A DNA stretch of 64,000 nucleotides from Slackia equolifaciens (GTDB lineage: Bacteria; Actinomycetota; Coriobacteriia; Coriobacteriales; Eggerthellaceae), in NCBI RefSeq assembly GCF_003725995.1, contig NZ_QIBX01000009.1, positions 30,315 to 94,314 on the forward strand, written 5' to 3'. This document shows positions 52,837 to 61,546 of the stretch, in pieces. Each line of letters begins with the position of its first letter. Within the stretch, counting starts at the first letter, position 1. The position numbers and the translations under genes were made by a program. The notes beneath the pieces are model-generated. The model saw only the letters and a program-made list of their open reading frames with translations. It was not told the origin of the DNA and did not search any database.

Positions 52837-53203
52837 GCGGCGTCGGCATTGAACCGCAAAGCGCCACGCCTAAAAGACGAACAAGCGCATCGCTTTCCGC
52901 ATCCGCTCACATAGTCGCTGTAGCCTCTTGGCCGCCTCGCGACCGCCGATACAGACGTCGAAGCGCCTCGCCCAACCGCAGAATCTATATGTCCCCTCTA
53001 ATGGACACCCGAACACACCTTTAAGAGCATGATGCAGATTGGAACGAGGCATGAAGGCATCCGTACCGCACAACCCGTCAGGAGGAACCACAGGCGATAC
53101 CGCGGAGCAAATCTGCCCCGGTGTGGCTCAGCCAACATCGCATGTATCCGCCAAAACGGTTCGACCTAGAGCGACACAGCCCTGGGAATCGCATTGGGGA
53201 TTC
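52837..53203. other. Gap without a convincing gene
   Basis: Short frames on both strands lack start signals. A GGGAATC/GATTCC hairpin at about 53185-53205 lies at the end of the Sel1-repeat gene and may terminate it. Confidence 0.35.
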
Positions 53204-54100
53204 CTACTTGGCCCCAGCTGTAAAGTCATCCGCTTCTAACAGATTGCGGGCTTTCTCCTGCCCCGCAATCGCCTCTCGCAGGCGATTAACGTAATAGAGC
53301 TGTCCATTGGCGATGTCTTTGCGCAAGCCAATTTCTGCTTGCTGGAAAAGCGAAAGTGCGCGAAGGGCATCGGGCTGCACCCCGCAATCCGAGTCCTCGG
53401 GGTTAATAAGCATGCTCGCAATGCGAAACGCGGGCTGAGCGCGTTCTACATCGCCGCACGCCATATTCAAGCTTCGCTCGTAAAGCCTGTAAGCCTTTTT
53501 CCTATCCCGCGGCACTCCCCTACCGCGCTCGAACATATCGCCAAGCTTATACACAGCCTCATACGAAGGAAGCAACGCGGCAGCAAGCGAATACCAGCGA
53601 TATGCCTTCTCGAAATCGGGCTCGCCTATACGACCGTATTCATAAATGTACCCCAGGTTGATGACGCCCTGATAGCATCCCGCATTGGCTGCCATCTCAA
53701 ACAGCTCGGCAGCCTTGTTGAAATCCCGACCGATCAAACTCCCCATATAATAAAGAGCTCCCAGGTCATTCATGCATCCGCTGCTTCCGTTTGAGATACC
53801 AACTTTGTAGCCCAAAACAAGCATCTCAACAACTTCGGGCGCCTGGACAGCCACGTCATAAATCTCGCTTCGATTGTTGTATACATATTCAGCGAATTGG
53901 TCCCCCTCGGCCGAAAACGCTACTTCGGCCATTTCGCCGAGAAGGCGCTTCACGAATCCGGAACCATACACCACATCGCCATCGGCAAACGCCTTGTCGA
54001 AGCCCTCTTCATCCTCGTGCTCGACGAATTCCATGCCCGATAACTCCGCCATGCGCATGACGTCGTTTTTAGTAATTCCGTATGTATTATCAATCTTCAT
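53204..54100 (-). CDS. Sel1-repeat protein
   Basis: The 298-aa product contains several Sel1-like (TPR-related) repeats: MNDLGALYYMGSLIGRDFNK, YQGVINLGYIYEYGRIGEPD, VYKLGDMFERGRGVPRDRKK and a weaker fourth. An N-terminal 95-residue region carries an acidic helix. Sel1 proteins are scaffolds for protein interactions; no catalytic motif is seen, and it has no signal peptide. ATG 54100 has GGAGGG seven bases upstream. It stands alone. Its partner is not evident. Confidence 0.85.
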   Translation of the reverse strand: MKIDNTYGITKNDVMRMAELSGMEFVEHEDEEGFDKAFADGDVVYGSGFVKRLLGEMAEVAFSAEGDQFAEYVYNNRSEIYDVAVQAPEVVEMLVLGYKVGISNGSSGCMNDLGALYYMGSLIGRDFNKAAELFEMAANAGCYQGVINLGYIYEYGRIGEPDFEKAYRWYSLAAALLPSYEAVYKLGDMFERGRGVPRDRKKAYRLYERSLNMACGDVERAQPAFRIASMLINPEDSDCGVQPDALRALSLFQQAEIGLRKDIANGQLYYVNRLREAIAGQEKARNLLEADDFTAGAK

Positions 54101-54855
54101 CGAGATTCCCTCCATCCGACCATCGAATCTTGGCCCTCTATAATTCTGCCCGTGAAATGCACAAATGCATTATCCCCCATCGCGATATTACTCAGTGTCC
54201 CACATCGGGTACACCTGTCCCTATCATGCCCCCCTGCAATTAGCAATCATAGAAACGTAGACAACAGGAAAACGAGGATAAGCAGAACGCCATCGCCACG
54301 CTTGATGCAGACACCACCCTCATCAAAATGCACCTACCGAAGTTCATTTGCGAGACAACTATTGAAGATATGCACGATGCCTATTATTTCCTGACCGGAA
54401 GGAGGACAAAGACCGCCAAATCGCCGATGATACAATCATTCCCGACATCTGCCGATCCGTGCTAATAGCAAATAGCGGAACCACACCGTTTTCCATTACC
54501 TGCAGAGCGTATAGCTTCATGGTGCGCTTCACCTGGGCGGACAGATGCGAAGAGATGCAGAAGAAAAGCAGGTCGCCGTCAAGTATGACCTGAAAGATCG
54601 CGCCTTGCGACTCGACGACGAGACTTCGACAGAATCGACCATCAACTTCAATCATGCGTATAGCTGGCACGGTGCAGAAACGAAAATGCCGGACCTGAGC
54701 CTTGCCCGAGTCCGGCATTTTCGACGTTTTCTTCATCAAGCAAATATTTCAACCCACGTCCACCAGACAGCACCTCAGTAGACGACATGAATAGTATGTA
54801 CTATCTAAAAATCAAATTCATTTGCTTGATAAAGAACTGAAATGAGGAGCAGAGA
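54101..54855. other. Long gap with a strong bidirectional hairpin
   Basis: About 750 bases with no gene I can support. A minus-strand frame (54359-54739) exists, but its N-terminus coincides with the hairpin below and it has no known relatives by eye. Confidence 0.35.
54681..54723. terminator. Perfect 14-bp hairpin
   Basis: CGAAAATGCCGGAC and GTCCGGCATTTTCG flank a 15-base loop. A-tract and T-tract flanks make it a rho-independent terminator on either strand. No clear gene precedes it on either side, so it may belong to an unrecognised small RNA or a lost gene. Confidence 0.6.
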
Positions 54856-55869
54856 TTGGACATAGTCGCAGAGATCCTGTCACCCATCGATAACTCTCCT
54901 CTGGCAATTAGTGTAATCACCTGCGCACTTGGAGCCATCATTGCCGCAATCGGATGGCTCCTCAAACGATCCATTACACGCAGAGACAACGGTTCAAATA
55001 CGACACAACGAGAAAGTGGCATCGTCCTCAATGACATTCAGGCGAACAATCTGACTATCCAAGTTGCAGCGCATGATGCTCTCGTAGTGAGCCCCAACGC
55101 CACAATCCCGAAAGGAGAGTTTTCCGTAATTGCAAGCCGTCTCCAGGAGTTGATGACGCTTATCAACCAAGGGCTTCCTCAGTCCAAGCAAATCAATGAA
55201 TCCAGAATCGCCGAATTGCTCGGAGAGGAGTCGGCAGAAGCCACGATGTTGTATTTCCAAGGCCTGGCATGTCCCAGCTTTTCATACCTCGATTGCCTTG
55301 CCGACCTTTTGGGCGTAGAGAAAGACTGGCTTAAGGGCGGCTCTGCCTATGGGGACAGAATCTTCACCCCTGCACCTACTGAATCCTTTTACCCATCTGA
55401 GGCCATATACGGCATCTATGCGGCAAAGTCCTCCGCAATCTACTTCGTGCTATGTGAAAGCGAGGAGAAGGAAGCGACGATCATCCTTGAGCAAAGCGAA
55501 TATAAATTCCAGGCTATATCCAGGGGTTACCCCCTGGATATAGATCATGTAGGCGTTACGGGGCAGAGGCAAATCCTTAGCTTCATTGAGTTGTCAAAAC
55601 AGCTCTTCCGAACGAAACAGATTCATTGTTCAGGTTTTAGCGTCACCCGAAGGCAATGGGAAGAACTTATGAGCGGAAAGGTATGGCCTGGTCGTTTTCC
55701 ATATATAGCGAAACGTGAAGGACGATGGTTACCATTCTGGGCTGACGACTTTTGCGACATCAATCATGAATACTCCGTATCAAAAGAATACGAGAAGAAG
55801 TACGGAGCATGGTTCGTGCGAACTCAGCGTTGGGTAAAACAACAGCTCGAGAAGAACCAGGCACACTGA
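54856..55869 (+). CDS. Membrane-anchored protein with a helix-turn-helix-like domain
   Basis: The 337-aa product starts at TTG 54856 behind GAGGAG. Residues 13-36 form one membrane helix (SPLAISVITCALGAIIAAIG). Further on, the segment IAELLGEESAEATMLYFQGL followed by LADLLGVEKDWLKGG resembles an XRE-type helix-turn-helix. The C-terminal half is an uncharacterised beta-rich region with several Trp residues. A 13-bp perfect inverted repeat lies within the gene (55514-55543). It converges with the cas operon. Function unknown; a membrane-bound sensor or regulator is only a suggestion. Confidence 0.6.
   Translation: MDIVAEILSPIDNSPLAISVITCALGAIIAAIGWLLKRSITRRDNGSNTTQRESGIVLNDIQANNLTIQVAAHDALVVSPNATIPKGEFSVIASRLQELMTLINQGLPQSKQINESRIAELLGEESAEATMLYFQGLACPSFSYLDCLADLLGVEKDWLKGGSAYGDRIFTPAPTESFYPSEAIYGIYAAKSSAIYFVLCESEEKEATIILEQSEYKFQAISRGYPLDIDHVGVTGQRQILSFIELSKQLFRTKQIHCSGFSVTRRQWEELMSGKVWPGRFPYIAKREGRWLPFWADDFCDINHEYSVSKEYEKKYGAWFVRTQRWVKQQLEKNQAH
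55514..55543. repeat. 13-bp perfect inverted repeat inside the gene
   Basis: CTATATCCAGGGG and CCCCTGGATATAG around the loop TTAC. It encodes AISRGYPLDID in the protein. Such a perfect palindrome within a coding sequence is unusual and could form a stable mRNA hairpin or a protein-binding site. Confidence 0.7.
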
Positions 55870-56044
55870 ACACCCATAAACGTTCTCTTCACCAAACAGT
55901 CAATACGATCTGCATTTCCCCGCAGATGCGCCAATGTGCCACCTTTGTCCTTCTGCGCACGGTAAACTATGCATCAAAAAACAAGCCGGAACTTCGTCAT
56001 GATAGCCCGCAGGCCTGCGCGAAAGCCAAGTCATCTACAACAGA

Positions 56045-56335
56045 TTACACCGACAGAAACCCCTCCGCATCGTAGGACGTCTTCGCTCCCACATGCTCAA
56101 TTTTATTCTCGTACGAATTCCCCAGATAATAGAAACGCAAGCTATCTGCATTCTGGTCTATAAGCTCAATCAAGTCATGCTTTATGCGCGCCATGGTCGC
56201 CGCATCAGCAACACACTCAAATACGGAATTCTGAACACGCTGCCCATAGTTGACGCAGCATTTTGCGACTTTCCTCAGCCGTTTACGCCCGTTTGCGGTT
56301 TCGGTATTCACGTCATACGTTATCACAGTAAGCAT
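56045..56335 (-). CDS. cas2: CRISPR-associated protein Cas2
   Basis: The 96-aa product begins MLTVITYDVNTE, with the Asp in the first strand that is characteristic of Cas2. It continues with GQRVQNSVFECVADAATMAR and SLRFYYLGNSYENKIEHVGA, normal for type I-C Cas2. Cas1-Cas2 together insert new spacers. The ATG at 56335 starts five bases after the cas1 stop. It is the last gene of the operon, where an array would be expected, but none follows. Confidence 0.95.
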   Translation of the reverse strand: MLTVITYDVNTETANGRKRLRKVAKCCVNYGQRVQNSVFECVADAATMARIKHDLIELIDQNADSLRFYYLGNSYENKIEHVGAKTSYDAEGFLSV

Positions 56336-56340
56336 AACGA

Positions 56341-57372
56341 TCACTTCCAAAGAAATGGTGGGTATCCGTCCAAATCGCCCCTAATGCAGCGAGCCAGAAG
56401 CTGCGCTTGCACAAATGGCACAAGACCACGTGGCATTTTTTCTTTAAGAAACGGATGGAGCACCGTCTCGCGCTTGCGCTCTTGCCAAAACGAGAACAAG
56501 GACTTTCTTCCTTCGTCTGACAGCCGCACCTCCCCCGTCTCCCGAACGAGAAAAGAATCCGCAGTAACAATACGATTGTTGATTGCGGTCACAACAAACC
56601 GATCGACCAGAATAGGTCGCAGCTCTTCCATCATGTCAAGAGCCAGAGATTGACGACCCGGCCTATCAACATGAAGAAGCCCAACGTAAGGATCAAGACC
56701 CACACCTTCTAATGCCGACGCGCAATCACGCGATAGAACTGTATAAAAAAGTGAAAGCATCGCATTAACAGCATCGGTAGGCGGCCTGCGCACGCGTCCT
56801 TCAAAATGAAAAGTCACTTTATCGCGTAAGATCAAATGATCAAATACTCCAAAATACTCCGCCGCAGCATCGCCCTCAATACCACGAAGAGAATCCGCGG
56901 ATTCACACTCTCGCGCATGCAAAAGGGACTCCTTCATTCTCTCGGAGGCTCTTTTCACAGCATTCGCATCAATACGAAGAGAGTGATCGCGCAAGGCCCT
57001 TTCTAGAACCCAGCGACCATTGAACAACTTACCGACTATAGAATTACGCGCGATTGAAAGAGAATCGGCCTCATTATCCGAAATAGCGTATTGCGCTTTG
57101 CGCAAAAGAACATTCCCCTTTGATCGGCCCTGTACGCCGGCCAAAAACTTCCCACGCGTATTAAAAAAGCTCAGCGCTATGCCTCGGTCGACACAGGCGC
57201 CCATCAAAGCCGGACTTGCACCGCTATACGAAAAAGACATGATGGATTCTAGAGTATGGAGCGGTATGCGCCCCAGCTCTTCATCGCCCCTCTTCGCTAC
57301 CACGTTTTCGCCATCGAGAGTCAAATAAGCATCTTCGGTGAAGATATAAAGAGTGTTGAGAAGGTGCCTCAT
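56341..57372 (-). CDS. cas1: CRISPR-associated protein Cas1
   Basis: The 343-aa product is the integrase subunit of spacer acquisition. The catalytic residues appear in order: E in RGIEGDAAAEYFGVFDHLIL, H in DPYVGLLHVDRPGRQSLALD, and E/D in DMMEELRPILVDRFVVTAIN. Length is normal for subtype I-C. It begins 12 bases after the cas4 stop and is followed by cas2, giving the usual cas4-cas1-cas2 order. It appears intact. Confidence 0.95.
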   Translation of the reverse strand: MRHLLNTLYIFTEDAYLTLDGENVVAKRGDEELGRIPLHTLESIMSFSYSGASPALMGACVDRGIALSFFNTRGKFLAGVQGRSKGNVLLRKAQYAISDNEADSLSIARNSIVGKLFNGRWVLERALRDHSLRIDANAVKRASERMKESLLHARECESADSLRGIEGDAAAEYFGVFDHLILRDKVTFHFEGRVRRPPTDAVNAMLSLFYTVLSRDCASALEGVGLDPYVGLLHVDRPGRQSLALDMMEELRPILVDRFVVTAINNRIVTADSFLVRETGEVRLSDEGRKSLFSFWQERKRETVLHPFLKEKMPRGLVPFVQAQLLARCIRGDLDGYPPFLWK

Positions 57373-57384
57373 TCCCGCCTCCTT

Positions 57385-58083
57385 TCATCCTTCTCGTTTT
57401 TCATTTAGGCTGGAAAATGAGTCAATCAAATAGGACTCAACAGGTTGTTTTTTGGCGGGCGAGGCGGTTTTTGGCATACATGCTTCCACAAGCGAACAAG
57501 AGCGACAACCTTTTCCGGGCTTTACGTGTGGAACATGCCTCCGAGCGAAAAGGTCGTGCATCTCCTGAGACGCATGGTTCACCGCTTCCCGATACTCCAC
57601 GCTGAAGGTGACAAGCTCGCGCGATTTCGTTTCTCCATAGTACAGATAGCCCGTAGGTATATCGCACGCCAGCATTTCTTCAAGACACATTGCCTGGGCG
57701 CATAGCTGAAGCCTGTCGGCATCCGTAACCTTCGCCCTGCCGCGCTTATATTCGATAGGAACCGCACGCCACAATCCGTCCTCACCAGCAAGAGAATGCC
57801 CCTGCTCATCGGCCTGAAATTCCACTACATCGCATGCGCCTGATAGGCCCAAGCGAGCCGAATGCACCCGAAGACCACGCACGATAATCGTGTCGCCTCG
57901 TTTTTCACGCAAATCTTCGTCGTGCGCTCGCTCGTGCATGAGCAGCCCAAGCGTCGTAAGCAGATTCTCGTTCCAGATTTGCTCAATATGGATGAGCGCC
58001 CATTGGCGGCGGCAGAAAACAAAGTGCTGAATTCCCGACAAAGCTAGATAGTCTTCTTTACGATATTCCACCGCCGCCTCCAC
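57385..58083 (-). CDS. cas4: CRISPR-associated exonuclease Cas4
   Basis: The 232-aa product has the Cas4 cysteine set: an N-terminal HFVFCRRQWALIHIEQIW and the C-terminal CRSCSLVEACMP, which hold a [4Fe-4S] cluster. Its RecB-like nuclease core includes AVPIEYKRGRAKVTDADRLQ (the E-x-K motif). Cas4 trims prespacers and helps select the PAM during spacer acquisition. Size is normal and no break is seen. The ATG follows cas7 by about 39 bases. Confidence 0.93.
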   Translation of the reverse strand: MEAAVEYRKEDYLALSGIQHFVFCRRQWALIHIEQIWNENLLTTLGLLMHERAHDEDLREKRGDTIIVRGLRVHSARLGLSGACDVVEFQADEQGHSLAGEDGLWRAVPIEYKRGRAKVTDADRLQLCAQAMCLEEMLACDIPTGYLYYGETKSRELVTFSVEYREAVNHASQEMHDLFARRHVPHVKPGKGCRSCSLVEACMPKTASPAKKQPVESYLIDSFSSLNEKREG

Positions 58084-58122
58084 TCTGCAAAGCTATGAAG
58101 CCATTGGGCTATAGCCTGTACG

Positions 58123-59019
58123 TTATTTGAGTTGGTACTCCACCGTCACGCCTTCAGGAATGGCGGACTCATCAACAACCACATCTTCGTAATCGGCAAA
58201 TGAACGAGCGATGGAAACGTCACTTTTCTTCTTGGTGCTCACAGCTTCGAAGAGCTTATACGAAGGCGCGTTTCCCAGCTCGCTGTCGTGCTTGAATACG
58301 ATAAGCGCCCGAACCGCCATCTTGCCACGCGCTGCAGAATGGTCGTGTTCGAACATATTCATGATGGCATCCCATAGCAGCTCAAGATCGTCTTCGGAAA
58401 AGCCTGTCGTTTTGCGAGCGAGATTGGCTGAAACAAATCCCTCGCAACGATATAACGCATACGGAACGATATATTTGCGCCCCATTTCGGTATTTTTTCT
58501 ATCCGCATCTGCCTCGGTAGTAATTGCGACACGCGTTATTGTCACCTCTTGCGGAACCAGAGGGTCAACGCTGCGAGCAAACGTCAGCTGCACAGGACCA
58601 CGCACTTGTCCGCAATTCATATTGTTTTTCACAAATGTGGTCATGACGGCGCCGAACGTGCGCACGTCATAGAACGTCCGGCACATGTAATCGCGCACTT
58701 TAAAATCTATGGTCGGATCATCTTTCCTGAGCTTTTTAGCCTCTTTCGCATCGATTCCCAGCTCGGCAAACGCACGCCCGTCGCTCGTCTGCAGCGGCAC
58801 TCCGTCTTTGATGTAAATTTCATAGCCGGGCTCTCCCTCCTTCACAACCTCAACGTAGTTGCGAATCTTTCGCTTGAGGCACACATCGGTCACGATACCG
58901 TGGTTGGTTTCGGCATCGATGCGAGGCATATTGCCTGCATCCGGATCACCGTTGGGATTGCCATTTTCGACATCGAAATACACAACGAAATCATAGCGAT
59001 TCTTAATAGGCTCGGACAT
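58123..59019 (-). CDS. cas7: Cascade backbone protein Cas7c (Csd2)
   Basis: The 298-aa product belongs to the Csd2/Cas7 family, which forms the backbone that wraps the CRISPR RNA in the type I-C Cascade complex. The start reads NRYDFVVYFDVENGNPNGDP, followed by DAGNMPRIDAETNHGIVTDV, the typical Csd2 N-terminus with the N-G-N-P-N-G-D-P motif. Other matching segments are RTFGAVMTTFVKNNMNCGQV and DDLELLWDAIMNMFEHDHSA. Three bases separate it from the cas8c stop. Confidence 0.95.
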   Translation of the reverse strand: MSEPIKNRYDFVVYFDVENGNPNGDPDAGNMPRIDAETNHGIVTDVCLKRKIRNYVEVVKEGEPGYEIYIKDGVPLQTSDGRAFAELGIDAKEAKKLRKDDPTIDFKVRDYMCRTFYDVRTFGAVMTTFVKNNMNCGQVRGPVQLTFARSVDPLVPQEVTITRVAITTEADADRKNTEMGRKYIVPYALYRCEGFVSANLARKTTGFSEDDLELLWDAIMNMFEHDHSAARGKMAVRALIVFKHDSELGNAPSYKLFEAVSTKKKSDVSIARSFADYEDVVVDESAIPEGVTVEYQLK

Positions 59020-59022
59020 GAT

Positions 59023-60816
59023 TTATGCCTCCTGTTCTGCTTCGGCAACACTGGCTTTATTCTTTGTTCGCTCTTGAATGTCATGCTGCGATTGATGGTA
59101 GTACCCTAAATAGAAGATACTCTGCTCCTTCTGCGTGAGACTTTCCGGAATGTCCTCAAGGCACCACATGTAGGCACGCATCCTCTTGTCAAAGCGCACC
59201 GCTGCACCCGGATTATCCCTACGCGCTTTCCTGGCATGAGCCTCAGAAAGTGCCACAAGGGTTGGAAATATAAGAGCGGGCGTAGCGCACGCGGCATTGA
59301 AATACTTATCTTTGACAGTTGCATTAAGCGTAACGGATGTATTTGGTTTGTAATTTGCTGCATACTGGATGTCTTCGAACATGGCGAACATGCGTCCAAG
59401 GACATAAGGGACATCGGTGCGCTCTTCGTCCAATCCCATGGTGATGCGCTCCTTTCTATTCTTTATGAGATACGCCTTGAGAATGGCCATTCTTCCTCGC
59501 GACACCTTTCGTGTGTGGGTGTCGGAATCATCGCGGGACGCCCTCGTGCGAAGAAGCGCATTCTCAAAAAGCGCTTCAGGATAGGGTAGGTCCTCCAAAA
59601 TCGACCTTATAAGACCTCCCGCAATGCTGGGCGATATGGAGGGTTTTTTCGCATTGGGGTTTTCGATTTCTTTCAGAATCTGGAAGGGATACACATAGTC
59701 CCACTCATGCGGCGCATGGACGATATCCATTCGCTCGTAATGCTGAGCGATATTTGAAAGAATGGAGCCAAACGAGTCACGTACAAAAAATCGCACCGAT
59801 ACACGAGCGGCATTCGGCGCAAGGCCAAGCACGTAAAACGGAGCGTCCATGTCTACATCACCTACGGGAAGACCTCCGCTGACCGCCCTCAAAATGGCAT
59901 GAAGCTTTTCATCGCGATCTTCGCCTCCCTTGCCGCGCTGCTCAGGGGGAATGCCCCCGAACATCATGCACGCAATATCCGCACACGTGTCATCGTCTTC
60001 CCCCTCCGCCCAATACACCATGGTAGTATCACCAAGACGCATATGGTGCAGCGGGTCAGACAAAAGGTAATTGAGCGCCGTAGCATAAGCAAACGCCGCT
60101 CGCTCACTCACCGGGGCATTGAGGCCTTGCTCACCATCGTGGCCATACGATTCAAACGCCGCAGAGTTAAATCCGACAAGAGACGCGCCCATAGGCTGAG
60201 CGTCGGCAATGCCTTTTATCGGTGGGTGCAGACGCGCAATGGGAGCCTCTTCTCCCGTCACAAGGCAGCGCATGACGGCGCCCCCATCCGCATCGGACCG
60301 ATTCGCTGTATCCCAAGCCCGCCGCACATCGGCGTCCTCAAGAACTTCTTCGCCCTCGAACGAGAACACCATATTGCCCACAAACAGCGCATCGCCCGCG
60401 GTTTTGAGCAAAGGATGCTCAGCTGCATTCGCGGGACTCCAGGTTTCAAAGAAGCTCACAACCGCCTTCGCCGCCGAAGATTTAATGTTTTGAAGAAGGC
60501 TCAAATGCAGCTTGCGCGACGCGTTGAAACACTTTTCCGCCCGGTCCGGCTTGCCTTTACCATCAATGCCCAGAAAATAGGAGGAATTGTCGCAAAACGC
60601 GTTTGCAGCAATGCCGGACGAGCGTTTCACCTGCTCAGGAACAATAGTGCTCCATCCTCGTTTTTCCGCGGATGGAATAATTGCCTTCAGTGAGCCGTCG
60701 GATCCTATCTCCAAACGAAACGCCACGTCTCGCCTGCACCATCCAGGAGGCGCGACACGTTCAGGATGGCGGTCCCTCAAATATTCGTAATAACGCGCAA
60801 GCGATTGCAGAATCAT
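59023..60816 (-). CDS. cas8c: Cascade large subunit Cas8c (Csd1)
   Basis: The 597-aa product matches Csd1/Cas8c, the type I-C signature subunit that recognises the PAM. It begins MILQSLARYYEYLRDRHPER, a typical Csd1 start (leading LxxYYxxL). It carries CLVTGEEAPIARLHPPIKGI, ASLVGFNSAAFESYGHDGEQ and LPYPEALFENALLRTRASRD. Some I-C systems make a small Cas11 from an internal start in this gene; a Met inside the 3' third could serve, but none is proven here. It overlaps cas5 by four bases. Confidence 0.94.
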   Translation of the reverse strand: MILQSLARYYEYLRDRHPERVAPPGWCRRDVAFRLEIGSDGSLKAIIPSAEKRGWSTIVPEQVKRSSGIAANAFCDNSSYFLGIDGKGKPDRAEKCFNASRKLHLSLLQNIKSSAAKAVVSFFETWSPANAAEHPLLKTAGDALFVGNMVFSFEGEEVLEDADVRRAWDTANRSDADGGAVMRCLVTGEEAPIARLHPPIKGIADAQPMGASLVGFNSAAFESYGHDGEQGLNAPVSERAAFAYATALNYLLSDPLHHMRLGDTTMVYWAEGEDDDTCADIACMMFGGIPPEQRGKGGEDRDEKLHAILRAVSGGLPVGDVDMDAPFYVLGLAPNAARVSVRFFVRDSFGSILSNIAQHYERMDIVHAPHEWDYVYPFQILKEIENPNAKKPSISPSIAGGLIRSILEDLPYPEALFENALLRTRASRDDSDTHTRKVSRGRMAILKAYLIKNRKERITMGLDEERTDVPYVLGRMFAMFEDIQYAANYKPNTSVTLNATVKDKYFNAACATPALIFPTLVALSEAHARKARRDNPGAAVRFDKRMRAYMWCLEDIPESLTQKEQSIFYLGYYHQSQHDIQERTKNKASVAEAEQEA

Positions 60817-61484
60817 CGGAGCACCTCGCTCCCTGAAATGTCCACGACCCCATTACGCATAACAGCGCGGAAAAACATTGGCGTGATATTCTGCGGGTCG
60901 CTATAGTCCATGTCGTAAAGCATCAAGCCAAAATCGCGTTCTTCGACATCGGAGTAGAAGCCCCGAGGCGGCCATTCCCCTTCATAGGGCTTGAAGTAAG
61001 CCGGGAACTCCCTCGTTCCAAAATACGGCTGGGAATAACATTGCCCCTTCTGAATCCGCCTTTTCAAAATGTCGGCGAATTTCCCAGGATTATCCCCGCC
61101 TTGCACAGCTCCCGTCATTTCAAAATGGAACTCAACAACATAACGCACATCGACCAGAATCATTGAAGCCCGCTGCTGGATATCCTCTTTTGTATTGATA
61201 AACGGGGCAGAATTACCATTGACCACAGCCGACCGCATGGCCGAAGCCGATCCCTTGGATTTCACCTCGTTTCGCCGAACATTGCTAAAACGAATCTGAT
61301 TCATCACGTGAACGCGATCAATGACGACGCGCATTCCGGGATGCCAATAAATCGATTCGACGGCACCACGCAGCGCCGAAGGAGTAGGTATATCGTAACT
61401 CATACGCTCAACCGACAATTCCGGCCGCGTAAATAGAGCCCTGTCGCCGAACATTTCGATTCGAAATCCGTACGTCATACGCAC
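60813..61484 (-). CDS. cas5: Cas5c (Cas5d), pre-crRNA endonuclease of type I-C
   Basis: The 223-aa product is Cas5c, which in this subtype cleaves the precursor CRISPR RNA in place of Cas6. It shows TYGFRIEMFGDRALFTRPEL at the N-terminus, TPSALRGAVESIYWHPGMRV, and QCYSQPYFGTREFPAYFKPY. No cas6 gene is present, as expected for I-C. The stop overlaps the cas8c start (ATGA). Confidence 0.93.
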   Translation of the reverse strand: MRMTYGFRIEMFGDRALFTRPELSVERMSYDIPTPSALRGAVESIYWHPGMRVVIDRVHVMNQIRFSNVRRNEVKSKGSASAMRSAVVNGNSAPFINTKEDIQQRASMILVDVRYVVEFHFEMTGAVQGGDNPGKFADILKRRIQKGQCYSQPYFGTREFPAYFKPYEGEWPPRGFYSDVEERDFGLMLYDMDYSDPQNITPMFFRAVMRNGVVDISGSEVLR

Positions 61485-61546
61485 CCCCTTTCTCTAGAAA
61501 GTCAACACCGCTATCGCATTGGATGCACTTGTCCAATCCATAGCCT

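Noticed and set aside
54359..54739. A 126-aa minus-strand gene
   Set aside because: Its N-terminus is the terminator-like hairpin and it lacks a start site and relatives recognisable by eye.
55870..56044. A short CRISPR array after cas2
   Set aside because: No repeated 30-35 bp unit is present; the only palindrome (GCAGGCCTGCG) is single.
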